A stretch of 64,000 bases of DNA from Micromussa lordhowensis. Lineage: Eukaryota > Cnidaria > Anthozoa > Scleractinia > Lobophylliidae. This document shows positions 23,916 to 36,743 of the stretch, piece after piece. The position numbers and the translations under genes were made by a program. Each line of letters opens with the position of its first letter. Position 1 is the first letter of the stretch. The notes below the pieces were generated by a model. It made no database searches, was not told the origin of the DNA, and was given only the letters and a program-made list of their open reading frames with translations. The stretch spans positions 30,894,618 to 30,958,617 of the forward strand of contig OZ026604.1 in assembly GCA_964020085.1 (NCBI GenBank), in the 5' to 3' direction.

Positions 23916-26900
23916 GCCAACCTAGCAGAACATTTTGCTGCAAACCGCGCGTCTTAAAATGCCCGTGAAGCCGAGCTATGTCAAATTTGCCAAGGGGACC
24001 CCCAGCGCGCGTTTTCTGAAATTCTGCAAAGTTGGGACCAGGGCAAACTACTGCAAAAAGAAGGCCAGAAAAAACACCCTGGCGCCAATGCCATCATGTC
24101 CTAACCACAATTTCCTTGAAGTGCCAACCTAGCAGAACATTTTGCTGCAAACCGCGCCTCTTAAAGTGCCCGTGAAGCCGAGCTATGTCAAATTTGCCAA
24201 GGGGACCCCCAGCGCGCGTTTTCGGAAATTCTGCAAAGTTGGGACCAGGGCAAACAACTGCAAAAAGAAGGCCAAAAAAAACACTCTGGTACCAATGCCA
24301 TCATGTTCTAACTAGGATTTCCTTGAAGTGCCAACCTAGCAGAACATTTTGCTGCAAACCGCGCGTCTTAAAGTGCCCGTGAAGCCGAGCTATGTCAAAT
24401 TTGCCAAGGGGACCCCCAGCGCGCGTTTTCTGAAATTCTGCAAAGTTGGGACCAGGGCAAACTACTGCAAAAAGAAGGCCAGAAAAAACAGCCTGGCGCC
24501 AATGCCATTATGTCCTAATTAAAATTTTCTTAAAGTGCCAACCTAGCAGAACATTTTGGTGCAAATCGCGCCTCTTAAAGTGCCCGTGAAGCCGAGCTAT
24601 GTCAAATTTGCCAAGGGAACCCCCAGCACGCGTTTTCTAAAATTCTGCAAAGTTGGGACCAGGGCAAACTACTGCAAAAAGAAGGCCAGAAAAAACACCC
24701 TGGCGCCAATGCCATCATGTCCTAACTAGAATTTCCTTAAAGCGCCAACCTAGCAGAACATTTTGCTGCAAACCGCGCCTCTTAAAGTGCCCGTGAAGCC
24801 GAGCTATGTCAAATTTGCCAAGGGGACCCCCAGCGCGCGTTTTCTGAAATTCTGCAAAGTTGGGACCAGGGCAAACTACTGCAAAAAGAAGGCCAGAAAA
24901 GACACCCTGGCGCCAATGCCATCATGTCCTAACTAAAATTTCCTTGAAGTGCCAACCTAGCAGAACATTTTGCTGCAAACCGCGCCTCTTAAAGTGCCCG
25001 TAAAGCCGAGCTATGTCAAATTTGCCAAGGAGACCCCCAGCGCGCGTTTTCTGAAATTCTGCAAAGTTGGGACCAGGGCAAACTACTGCAAAAAGAAGGC
25101 CAGAAAAAACACCCTGGCGCCAATGCCATCATGTCCTAACTAGAATTTCCTTGAAGTGCCAACCTAGCAAAACATTTTGCTGCAAACCGCGCCTCTTAAA
25201 GTGCCCGTGAAGCCGAGCTATGTCAAATTTGCCAAGGGGACCCCCAGCGCGCGTTTTCTGAAATTCTGCAAAGTTGGGACCAGGGCAAACTACTGCAAAA
25301 AGAAGGCCAGAAAAAACACCCTGGCGCCAATGCCATCATGTCCTAACTAAAATTTCCTTGAAGCGCCAACCTAGCAGAACATTTTGCTGCAAACCGCACC
25401 TCTTAAAGTGCTTGTGAAGCCGAGCTATGTCAAATTTGCCAAGGGGACCCCCAGCGCGCGTTTTCTGAAATTCTGCAAAGTTGGGACCAGGGCAAACTAC
25501 TGCAAAAAGAAGGCAAGAAAAAACACCCTGGCGCCAATGCCATCATGTCCTAACTAGGATTTCCTTAAAGTGCCAACCTAGCAAAACATTTTGCTGCAAA
25601 CCGCGCCTCTTAAAATGCCCGTGAAGCCGAGCTATGTCAAATTTGCCAAGGGGACCCCCAGCGCGCGTTTTCTGAAATTCTGCAAAGTTGGGACCAGGGC
25701 AAACTACTGCAAAAAGAAGGCCAGAAAAAACACCCTGGCGCCAATGCCATCATGTCCTAACTAGGATTTCCTTAAAGTGCCAACCTAGCAAAACATTTTG
25801 CTGCAAACCGCGCCTCTTAAAGTGCCCGTGAAGCCGAGCTATGTCAAATTTGCCAAGGGGACCCCCAGCGCGCGTTTTCTGAAATTCTGCAAAGTTGGGA
25901 CCAGGGCAAACTACTGCAAAAAGAAGGCCAGAAAAAACACCCTGGCACCAATTCCATCATGTGTTAACTAAGATTTCCTTGAAGTGCCAACCTAGCAGAA
26001 CATTTTGCTGCAAACCGCGCCTCTTAAAACGCCCGTGAAGCCGAGCTATGTCAAATTTGCCAAGGGGACCCCCAGCGCGCGTTTTCTGAAATTCTGCAAA
26101 GTTGGGACCAGGGCAAACTACTGCAAAAAAAAGACCAGAAAAAACACCCTGGCACCAATGCCATCATGTCCTAACTAAAATTTCCTTAAAGTGCCAACCT
26201 AGCAGAACATTTTGCTGCAATCCGCGCCTCTTAAAGTGCCCGTGAAGCCGGGCTATCTCAAATTTGCCAAGGGGACCCCCAGCCGCGTTTTCTGAAATTC
26301 TGGAAAGTTGGGACCAGGGCAAACTACTGCAAAAAGAAGGCCAAAAAAAGAACCCTGGCGCCAATGCCATCATGTCTTAACTAAGATTTCCTTAAAGTGC
26401 CAACCTAGCAGAACATTTTGCTGCAAACCGCGCCTCTTAAAACGCCCGTGAAGCCGAGCTATGTCAAATTTGCCAAGGGGACCCCCAGCGCGCGTTTTCT
26501 GAAATTCTGCAAAGTTGGGACCAGGGCAAACTACTGCAAAAAAAAGACCAGAAAAAACACCCTGGCACCAATGCCATCATGTCCTAACTAAAATTTCCTT
26601 AAAGTGCCAACCTAGCAGAACATTTTGCTGCAATCCGCGCCTCTTAAAGTGCCCGTGAAGCCGAGCTATGTCAAATTTGCCAAGGGGACCCCCAGCCGCG
26701 TTTTCTGAAATTCTGGAAAGTTGGGACCAGGGCAAACTACTGCAAAAAGAAGGCCAAAAAAAGAACCCTGGCGCCAATGCCATCATGTCTTAAGTAGGAT
26801 TTCCTTAAAGTGCCAACCTAGCAGAACATTTTGCTGCAAACCGCGCCTCTTAAAGGGCCCGTGAAGCCGAGCTATGTCAAATTTGCCAAGGGAACCCCCA

Positions 26901-27225
26901 GCGCGCGTTTTCTGAAATTCTGCAAAGTTGGGACCACTGCAAACTACTGCAAAAAGAAGGCCAGACAAAACACCCTGGCGCCAATGCCATCATATCCTAA
27001 CTATAATTTCCTTAAAGTGCCAACCTAGCAAAACATTTTGCGGCAAACCGCGCCTCTTAAAGTGCCCGTGAAGCCGAGCTATGTCAAATTTGCCAAGGGG
27101 ACCCCCAGCGCGCGTTTTCTGAAATTCTGCAAAGTTGGGACCAGGGCAAACTACTGCAAAAAGAAGGCCAGAAAAAACACCCTGGCGCCAATGCCATCAT
27201 GTCCTAACTAGGATTTCCATCAAGT
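23916..27225 (+). repeat. 16-mer higher-order unit, copy 1 (3,310 bp)
   Basis: Sixteen monomers from the CGCGCGTCTTAAAATG type through the TTTTGCGGCAAACC type. Private tags shared with the next unit include TTTTGGTGCAAATCG with CCATTATGTCC, AAGTGCTTGTGAAG, CTTAAAACGCCCGTG, GCAATCCGCGCC with CTGGAAAG and AAAAAAAGAACCC, and CTTAAAGGGCCC with GACCACTGC. The offset to the second copy is exactly 3,310 bp over the left part. Confidence 0.88.
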
Positions 27226-30200
27226 GCCAACCTAGCAGAACATTTTGCTGCAAACCGCGCGTCTTAAAATGCCCGTGAAGCCGAGCTATGTCAAATTTGC
27301 CAAGGGGACCCCCAGCGCGCGTTTTCTGAAATTCTGCAAAGTTGGGACCAGGGCAAACTACTGCAAAAAGAAGGCCAGAAAAAACACCCTGGCGCCAATG
27401 CCATCATGTCCTAACCACAATTTCCTTAAAGTGCCAACCTAGCAGAACATTTTGCTGCAAACCGCGCCTCTTAAAGTGCCCGTGAAGCCGAGCTATGTCA
27501 AATTTGCCAAGGGGACACCCAGCGCGCGTTTTCGGAAATTCTGCAAAGTTGGGACCAGGGCAAACAACTGCAAAAAGAAGGCCAAAAAAAACACTCTGGC
27601 ACCAATGCCATCATGTTCTAACTAGGATTTCCTTGAAGTGCCAACCTAGGAGAACATTTTGCTGCAAACCGCGCCTCTTAAAGTGCCCGTGAAGCCGAGC
27701 TATGTCAAATTTGCCAAGGGGACCCCCAGCGCGAGTTTTCTGAAATTCTGCAAAGTTGGGACCAGGGCAAACTACTGCAAAAAGAAGGCCAGAAAAAACA
27801 GTCTGGCGCCAATGCCATTATGTCCTAATTAGAATTTTCTTAAAGTGCCAACCTAGCACAACATTTTGGTGCAAATCGCGCCTCTTAAAGTGCCCGTGAA
27901 GCCGAGCTATGTCAAATTTGCCAAGGGGACCCCCAGCACGCGTTTTCTAAAATTCTGCAAAGTTGGGACCAGGGCAAACTACTGCAAAAAGAAGGCCAGA
28001 AAAAACACCCTGGCGCCAATGCCATCATGTCCTAACGAGAATTTCCTTGAAGCGCCAACCTAGCAGAACATTTTGCTGCAAACCGCGCCTCTGAAAGTGC
28101 CCGTGAAGCCGAGCTATGTCAAATTTGCCAAGGGGACCCCCAGCGCGCGTTTTCTGAAATTCTGCAAAGTTGGGACCAGGGCAAACTACTGCAAACAGAA
28201 GGCCAGAAAAGACACCCTGGCGCCAATGCCATCATGTCCTAACTAAAATTTCCTTAAAGTGCCAACCTAGCAGAACATTTTGCTGCAAACCGCGCCTCTT
28301 AAAGTGCCCGTAAAGCCGAGCTATGTCAAATTTGCCAAGGGGACCCCCAGCGCGCGTTTTCTGAAATTCTGCAAAGTTGGGACCAGGGCAAACTACTGCA
28401 AAAAGAAGGCCAGAAAAAACACCCTGGCGCCAATGCCATCATGTCCTAACTAAAATTTCCTTCAAGTGCCAACCTAGCAAAACATTTTGCTGCAAACCGC
28501 GCCTCTTAAAGTGCCCGTGAAGCCGAGCTATGTCAAATTTGCCAAGGGGACCCCCAGCGCGCGTTTTCTGAAATTCTGCAAAGTTGGGACCAGGGCAAAC
28601 TACTGCAAAAAGAAGGCCAGAAAAAACAGCCTGGCGCCAATGCCATCATGTCCTAACTAAAATTTCCTTGAAGCGCCAACCTAGCAGAACATTTTGCTGC
28701 AAACCGCGCCTCTTAAAGTGCTTGTGAAGCCGAGCTATGTCAAATTTGCCAAGGGGACCCCCAGCGCGCGTTTTCTGAAATTCTGCAAAGTTGGGACCAG
28801 GGCAAACTACTGCAAAAAGAAGGCCAGAAAAAACACCCTGGCGCCAATGCCATCATGTCCTAACTAGAATTTCCTTAAAGTGCCAACCTAGCAAAACATT
28901 TTGCTGCAAACCGCGCCTCTTAAAATGCCCGTGAAGCCGAGCTATATCAAATTTGCCAAGGGGACCCCCAGCGCGCGTTTTCTGAAATTCTGCAAAGTTG
29001 GGACCAGGGCAAACTACTGCAAAAAGAAGGCCAGAAAAAACACCCTGGCGCCAATGCCATCATGTCCTAACTAGGATTTCCTTAAAGTGCCAACCTAGCA
29101 AAACATTTTGCTGCAAACCGCGCCTCTTAAAGTGCCCGTGAAGCCGAGCTATGTCAAATTTGCCAAGGGGACCCCCAGCGCGCGTTTTCTGAAATTCTGC
29201 AAAGTTGGGACCAGGGCAAACTACTGCAAAAAGAAGGCCAGAAAAAACACCCTGGCACCAATGCCATCATGTGTTAACTAAGATTTCCTTGAAGTGCCAA
29301 CCTAGCAAAACATTTTGCTGCAATCCGCGCCTCTTAAAGTGCCCGTGAAGCCGAGCTATGTCAAATTTGCCAAGGGGACCCCCAGCCGCGTTTTCTGAAA
29401 TTCTGGAAAGTTGGGACCAGGGCAAACTACTGCAAAAAGAAGGCCAAAAAAAGAACCCTGGCGCCAATGCCATCATGTGTTAACTAGGATTTCCTTAAAG
29501 TGCCAACCTAGCAGAACATTTCGCTGCAAACCGCGCCTCTTAAAACGCCCGTGAAACCGAGCTATGTCAAATTTGCCAAGGGGACCCCCAGCGCGCGTTT
29601 TCTGAAATTCTGCAAAGTTGGGACCAGGGCAAACTACTGCAAAAAAAAGACCAGAAAAAACACCCTGGCACCAATGCCATCATGTCCTAACTAAAATTTC
29701 CTTAAAGTGCCAACCTAGCAGAACATTTTGCTGCAATCCGCGCCTCTTAAAGTGCCCGTGAAGCCGAGCTATGTCAAATTTGCCAAGGGGACCCCCAGCC
29801 GCGTTTTCTGAAATTCTGGAAAGTTGGGACCAGGGCAAACTACTGCAAAAAGAAGGCCAAAAAAAGAACCCTGGCGCCAATGCCATCATGTCTTAAGTAG
29901 GATTTCCTTAAAGTGCCAACCTAGCAGAACATTTTGCTGCAAACCGCGCCTCTTAAAGGGCCCGTGAAGCCGAGCTATGTCAAATTTGCCAAGGGAACCC
30001 CCAGCGCGCGTTTTCTGAAATTCTGCAAAGTTGGGACCACTGCAAACTACTGCAAAAAGAAGGCCAGAAAAAACACCCTGGCGCCAATGCCATCATATCC
30101 TAACTATAATTTCCTTAAAGTGCCAACCTAGCAAAACATTTTGCGGCAAACCGCGCCTCTTAAAGTGCCCGTGAAGCCGAGCTATGTCAAATTTGCCAAG

Positions 30201-30328
30201 GGGACCCCCAGCGCGCGTTTTCTGAAATTCTGCAAAGTTGGGACCAGGGCAAACTACTGCAAAAAGAAGGCCAGAAAAAACACCCTGGCGCCAATGCCAT
30301 CATGTCCTAACTAATATTTCCTTCAAGT
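27226..30328 (+). repeat. 16-mer unit, copy 2, one monomer shorter (3,103 bp)
   Basis: The copy follows the first unit directly. It matches at offset 3,310 up to the monomer with the TGTGTTAACTAAG tail, then at 3,103, because one CTTAAAACGCCCGTG monomer (about 25989-26195 in copy 1) is absent. The following monomer at 30329 does not restart the unit, so this higher-order unit is present only twice here. Confidence 0.87.
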
Positions 30329-33224
30329 GCCAACCTAGCAGAACATTTTGCTGCAAACCGCGCCTCTTAAAGTGCCCGTGAAGCCGAGCTATGTCAAATT
30401 TGCCAAGGGGACCCCAGCGCGCGTTTTCTGAAATTCTGCAAAGTTGGGACCAGGGCAAACTACTGCAAAAAAAAGGCCAGAAAAAACACCCTGGCGCCAA
30501 TGCCATCATGTCCTAACTTAAATTTCCTTAAAGTGCCAACCTAGCAAAACATTTTGCTGCAAACCGCGCCTCTTAAAGTGCCCGTGAAGTCGAGCTATGT
30601 CAAATTTACCAAGGGGACCCCCAGCGCGCGTTTTCTGAAATTCTGCAAAGTTGGGACTAGGGCAAACTACTGCAAAAAGAAGGCCAGAAAAAACACCCTG
30701 GCACCAATGCCATCATGTCCTAACTAGAATTTCCTTGAAGTGCCAACCTAGCAAAACATTTTGCTGCAAACCGCGCCTCTTAAAGTGCCCGTGAAGCCGA
30801 GCTATGTCAAATTTGCCAAGGGGACCCCCAGCGCGCGTTTTCTGAAATTCTGCAAAGTTGGGACCAGGGCAAACTACTGCAAAAAGAAGGCCCGAAAAAA
30901 CACCCTGGCGCGAATGCCATGATGTCTTAACTAAAATTTCCTTAAAGTGCCAACCTAGCAGAACATTTTGCTGCAAACCGCGCCTCTTAAAGTGCCCGTG
31001 AAGCCGAGCTATGTCAAATTTGCCAAGGGGACCCCCAGCGCGCGTTTTCTGAAATTCTGCAAAGTTGGGCCCAGGGCAAACTACTGCAAAAAGAAGGCCA
31101 GAAAAAACACCCTGGCGCCAATGCCATCATGTCCTAACTACAATTTCCTTAAAGTGCCAACCTAGCAGAACATTTTGCTGCAAACCGCGCCTCTTAAAGT
31201 GCCCGTGAAGCCGAGCTATGTCAAATTTTTCAAGGGGACACCCAGCGCGCGTTTTCTGAAATTCTGCAAAGTTGGGACCCGGGCAAACTACTGCAAAAAG
31301 AAGGCCAGAAAAACACCCTGGCGCCAGTGCCATCATGTCCTAACTACAATTTCGTTGAAGTGCCAACCTAGCAAAACATTTTGCTGCAAACCGCGCCTCT
31401 TAAAGTGCCCGTGAAGCCGAGCTATGTCAAATTTGCCAAGGGGACCCCCAGCGCGCGTTTTCTGAAATTCTGCAAAGTTGGGACCAGGGCAAACTACTGC
31501 AAAAAGAAGGCCAAAAAAAACACCCTGGCGCCAATGCCATCATATCCTAACTAAGATTTCCTTAAACTGCCAACCTAGCAAAACATTTTGCTGCAAACCG
31601 CGCCTCTTAAAGTGCCCGTGAAGCCGAGCTATGTCAAATTTGCCAAGGGGACCCCCAGCGCGCGTTTTCTGAAATTCTGCAAAGTTGGGACCAGGGCAAA
31701 CTACTGCAAAAATAAGGCCAGACAAAACACCCTGGCGCATATGTCATCATGTCCTAACTAAAATTTCCTTAAAGTGCCAACCTAGCAGAACATTTTGCTG
31801 CAAACCGCGCCTCTTAAAGTGCCCGTGAAGCCGAGCTATGTCAAATTTGCCAAGGGGACCCCCAGCGCGCGTTTTCTGAAATTCTGCAAAGTTGGGACCA
31901 GGGCAAACTACTGCAAAAAGAAGGCCAGAAAAAACACCCTGGCGCCAATGCCATCATGTCTTAACTAAAATTTCCTTAAAGTGCCAACGCAGCAGAACAT
32001 TTTGCTGCAAACCGCGCCTCTTAAAGTGCCCGTGAAGCCGAGCTATGTCAAATTTGCCAAGGGGACCCCCAGCGCGCGTTTTCTGAAATTCTGCAAAGTT
32101 GGGACCAGGGCAAACTACTGCAAAAAGAAGGCCAGAAAAAACACCCTGACGCCAATGCCATCATGTCTTAACTAAAATTTCCTTGAAGTGCCAACCTAGC
32201 AGAACATTTTGCTGCAAACCGCGCCTCTTAAAGTGCCCGTGAAGCCGAGCTATGTCAAATTTACCAAGGGGACCCCCAGCGCGCGTTTTCTGAAATTCTG
32301 CAAAGTTGGGACCAGGGCAAACTACTGCAAAAAGAAGGCCAGAAAAAACACCCTGGCGCCAATGCCATCATGTTCTAACTAAAATTTCCTTTAAGTGCCA
32401 ACCTAGCAGAACATTTTGCTGCAAACCGCGCCTCTTAAAGTGCCCGTGAAGCCGAGCTATGTCAAATTTGCCAAGGGGACCCCCAGCGCGCGTTTTCTGA
32501 AATTCTGCAAAGTTGGGACCAGGGCAAACTTTTGCAAAAAGAAGGCCAGAAAAAACACCCTGGCGCCAATGCCATCATGTCCTAACTACAATTATCTTAA
32601 AGTGCCAACCTAGCAGAATATTTTGCTGCAAACCGCGCCTCTTAAAGTGCCCGTGAAGCCGAGCTATGTCAAATTTGCCAAGGGGACCCCCAGCGCGCGT
32701 TTTCTGAAATTCTGCAAAGTTGGGACCAGGGCAAACTACTGCAAAAAGAAGGCCAGAAAAAACACCCTGGCGCCAATGCCATCATGTCCTAACTACAATT
32801 TCCTTGAAGTGCCTACCTAGCAGAACATTTTGCTGGAAACCTCGCCTCTTAAAGTGCCCGTGAAGCCGAGCTATGTCAAATTTGCCAAGGGGACACCCAG
32901 CGCGCGTTTTCTGAAATTCTGCAAAGTTGGGACCAGGGCAAACTACTGCAAAAAGAAGGCCAGAAAAAACACCCTGGCGCCAATGCCATCATGTCCTAAC
33001 TACAATTTCCTTGAAGTGCCAACCTAGCAGAACATTTTGCTGCAAACCGCGCCTCTTAAAGTGCCCGTGAAGCCGAGCTATGTCAAATTTGCCAAGGGGA
33101 CCCCCAGCGCGCGTTTTCTGAAATTCTGCAAAGTTGGGACCAGGGCAAACTACTGCAAAAAGAGGGCCAGAAAAAACACCCTGGCGCCAATGCCATCATG
33201 TTCTAACTAAGATTTCCTTGAAGA

Positions 33225-34052
33225 TCCAACCTAGCAGAACATTTTGCTGCAAACCGCGCCTCTTAAAGTGCCCGTGAAGCCGAGCTATGTCAAATTTGCC
33301 AAAGGGACCCCCAGCGCGCGTTTTCTGAAATTCTGCAAAGTTGGGACCAGGGCAAACTACTGCAAAAAGAAGGCCAGAAAAAACACCCTGGCGCCAATGC
33401 TATCATGTCCTAACTACGGTTTTCTTAAAGTGCCAACTTAGCAGAACATTTTGCTGCAAACCGCGCCTCTTAAAGTGCCCGTGAAGCCGAGCTATGTCAA
33501 ATTTGCCAAGGGGACCCCCAGCGCGCGTGTTCTGAAATTCTGCAAAGTTGGGACCAGGGCAAACTACTGCAAAAAGAAGGCCAGAAAAAACACCCTGGCG
33601 CCAATGCCATCATGTCATAACTACAATTTCCTTCAAGTGCCCACCTAGCAGAACATTTTGCTGCAAACCGCGCCTCTTAAAGTGCCCCTGAAGCCGAGCT
33701 ATGTCAAATTTGCCAAGGGGACCCCCAGCGCGCGTTTTCTGAAATTCTGCAAAGTTGGGACCAGGGCAAACTACTGCAAAAAGAAGGCCAGAAAAAACAC
33801 CCTGGAGCCAATGCTATCATGTCCTAACTACGATTTCCTTGAAGTGCCAACTTAGCAAAACATTTTGCTGCAAACGGCGCCTCTTAAAGTGCCCGTGAAG
33901 CTGAGCTATGTCAAATTTGCCAAGGGGACCCCCAGCGCGCGTTTTCTGAAATTCTGCAAAGTTGGGACCAGGGCAAACTACTGCAAAAAGAAGGCCAGAA
34001 AAAACACCCTGGCGCCAATGCCATCATGTCGTAACTAAAATTTCCTTCAAGC
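33225..34052 (+). repeat. 4-mer unit, copy 1 (828 bp)
   Basis: Four monomers tagged in order by ATGCTATCATG with ACTACGGTTTTC; GCGCGTGTTCTG with CATAACTAC; GTGCCCCTGAAG with CTGGAGCCAATG; and AACGGCGCC with AAGCTGAGC, ending GTCGTAACTAAAATTTCC. All tags recur at an offset of 828 bp, exactly 4 x 207. Confidence 0.9.
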
Positions 34053-34880
34053 GCCAACCTAGCAGAACATTTTGCTGCAAACCGCGCCTCTTAAAGTGCC
34101 CGTGAAGCCGAGCTATGTCAAATTTGCCAAAGGGACCCCCAGCGCGCGTTTTCTGAAATTCTGCAAAGTTGGGACCAGGGCAAACTACTGCAAAAAGAAG
34201 GCCAGAAAAAACACCCTGGCGCCAATGCTATCATGTCCTAACTACGGTTTTCTTGAAGTGCCAACTTAGCAGAACATTTTGCTGCAAACCGCGCCTCTTA
34301 AAGTGCCCGTGAAGCCGAGCTATGTCAAATTTGCCAAGGGGACCCCCAGCGCGCGTGTTCTGAAATTCTGCAAAGTTGGGACCAGGGCAAACTACTGCAA
34401 AAAGAAGGCCAGAAAAAACACGCTGGCGCCAATGCCATCATGTCATAACTACAATTTCCTTCAAGTGCCAACCTAGCAGAACATTTTGCTGGAAACCTCG
34501 CCTCTTAAAGTGCCCCTGAAGCCGAGCTATGTCAAATTTGCCAAGGGGACCCCCAGCGCGCGTTTTCTGAAATTCTGCAAAGTTGGGACCAGGGCAAACT
34601 ACTGCAAAAAGAAGGCCAGAAAAAACACCCTGGAGCCAATGCTATCATGTCCTAACTACGATTTCCTTCAAGTGCCAACTTAGCAAAACATTTTGCTGCA
34701 AACGGCGCCTCTTAAAGTGCCCGTGAAGCTGAGCTATGTCAAATTTGCCAAGGGGACCCCCAGCGCGCGTTTTCTGAAATTCTGCAAAGTTGGGACCAGG
34801 GCAAACTACTGCAAAAAGATAGCCAGAAAAAACACCCTGGCGCCAATGCCATCATGTCGTAACTAAAATTTCCTTCAAGC
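34053..34880 (+). repeat. 4-mer unit, copy 2 (828 bp)
   Basis: This is the second copy of 33225-34052. Differences are few; the clearest is GCTGGAAACCTCG in its third monomer, where copy 1 has the ordinary GCTGCAAACCGCG. The same GCTGGAAACCTCG form occurs upstream at about 32832, so that patch may have come by conversion from there. Confidence 0.9.
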
Positions 34881-35727
34881 GCCAACCTAGCAGAACATTT
34901 TGCTGCAAACCGCGCCTCTTAAAGTGCCCGTGAAGCCGAGCTATGTCAAATTTGCCAAGGGGACCCCCAGCGCGCGTTTTCTGAAATTCTGCAAAGTTGG
35001 GACGAGGGCAAACTACTGCAAAAGGAAGGCCAGAAAAAACACCCTGGCGCCGATGCCATCATGTCTTAACTAAAATTTCCTTGAAGTGCCAACCTAGCAG
35101 AACATTTTGCTGCAAACCGCGCCTCTTAAAGTGCCCGTGAAGCCGAGCTATGTCAAATTTGCCAAGGGGACCCCCCGCGCGCGTTTTCTGAAATGCTGCA
35201 AAGTTGGGACCAGGGCAAACTACTGCAAAAAGAAGGCCATAAAAAACACCCTGGCGCCAATGCCATCATGTCGTAACTACAATTTCCTTAAAGTGCCCAC
35301 CTAGCAGAACATTTTGCTGCAAACCGCGCCTCTTAAAGTGCCCGTGAAGCCGAGCTATGTCAAATTTACCAAGGGGACCCCCAGCGCGCGTTTTCTGAAA
35401 TTCTGCAAAGTTGGGACCAGGGCAAACTACTGCAAAAAGAAGGCCAGAAAAAACACCCTGGCGCCAATGCCATGATGTCCTAACTAAAATTTCCTTTAAG
35501 TGCAAACCTAGCAGAACATTTTGCTGCAAACCGCGCCTCTTAAAGTGCCCGTGAAGCCGAGCTATGTCAAATTTGCCAAGGGGACCCCCAGCGCGCGTTT
35601 TCTGAAATTCTGCAAAGTTGGGACCAGGGCAAACTATATCAAAAAGGAGGCCAGAAAAAACACCCTGGCGCCAATGCCATCATGTCCTAACTACAATTAT
35701 CTTAAAGTGCCAACCTAGCAGAACATT

Positions 35728-36108
35728 TTGCTGCAAACCGCGCCTCTTAAAGTGCCCGTGAAGCCGAGCTATGTCAAATTTGCCAAGGGGACCCCCAGCG
35801 CGCGTTTTCTGAAATTCTGCAAAGTTGGGACCAGGGCAAACTACTGCAAAAAGAAGGCCAGAAAAAACACCCTGGCGCCAATGCCACCATGTCCTAACTG
35901 GGATTTCCTTGAAGTGCCAACCCAGCAGAACATTTTGCTGGAAACCGCGCCTCTTAAAGTGCCCGTGAAGCCGAGCTATGTCAAATTTGCCAAGGGGACA
36001 CCCAGCGCGCGTTTTCTGAAATTCTGCAAAGTTGGGACCAGGGCAAACTACTGCAAAAAGAAGGCCAGAAAAAACACCCTCGCGCCAATGCCATCATCTC
36101 TTAACTAG
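35728..36108 (+). other. Second two-monomer open frame
   Basis: The junction near 35921 reads CCAACCCAGCAG instead of CCAACCTAGCAG, removing the usual TAG and leaving a 126-codon open frame from a TTG. It arose by a different base change from the frame at 12684-13064. As there, the open frame looks accidental. Confidence 0.35.
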
Positions 36109-36743
36109 AATTTCCTTAAAGTGCCAACCTAGCAAAACATTTTGCTGCAAACCGCGCCTCTTAAAGTGCCCGTGAAGCCGAGCTATGTCAAATTTGCCAA
36201 GGGGACCCCCAGCGCGCGTTTTCTGAAATTCTGCAAAGTTGGGACCAGGGCAAACTACTGCAAAAAGAAGGCCAAAAAAAACACCCTGGCGCCAATGCCA
36301 TCATGTTTTAACTAAAATTTCCTTGAAGTGCCAACCTAGCAGAACATTTTGCTGCAAACCGCGCCTCTTAAAGTGCCCGTGAAGCCGAGCTATGTCAAAT
36401 TTGCCAAGGGGACCCCCAGCGCGGGTTTTCTGAAATTCTGCAAAGTTGGGACCAGGGCAAACTACTGCAAAAAGAAGGCCAGAAAAAACACCCTGGCGCC
36501 AATGCTATCATGTCCTAACTACGGTTTCCTTGAAGTGCCAACTTAGCAGAACATTTTGCTGCAAACCGCGCCTCTTAAAGTGCCCGTGAAGCCGAGCTAT
36601 GTCAAATTTGCCAAGGGGACCCCCAGCGCGCGTTTTCTGAAATTCTGCAAAGTTGGGACCAGGGCAAACTACTGCAAAAAGAAGGCCAGAAAAAACACCC
36701 TGGCGCCAATGCCATCATGTCTTAACTAAAATTTCCTTGAAGT

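Larger units (their letters stand above)
30329..36743 (+). repeat. Domain 6: ordinary monomers enclosing a 4-mer duplication
   Basis: About 31 monomers close to consensus, with a precise 828-bp duplication at 33225-34880. Scattered recombinant tags occur, for example GGGACTAGGG near 30653 on an otherwise normal CGCGCG background, although elsewhere that tag travels with CCGCG. No non-satellite sequence is present. Confidence 0.8.
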
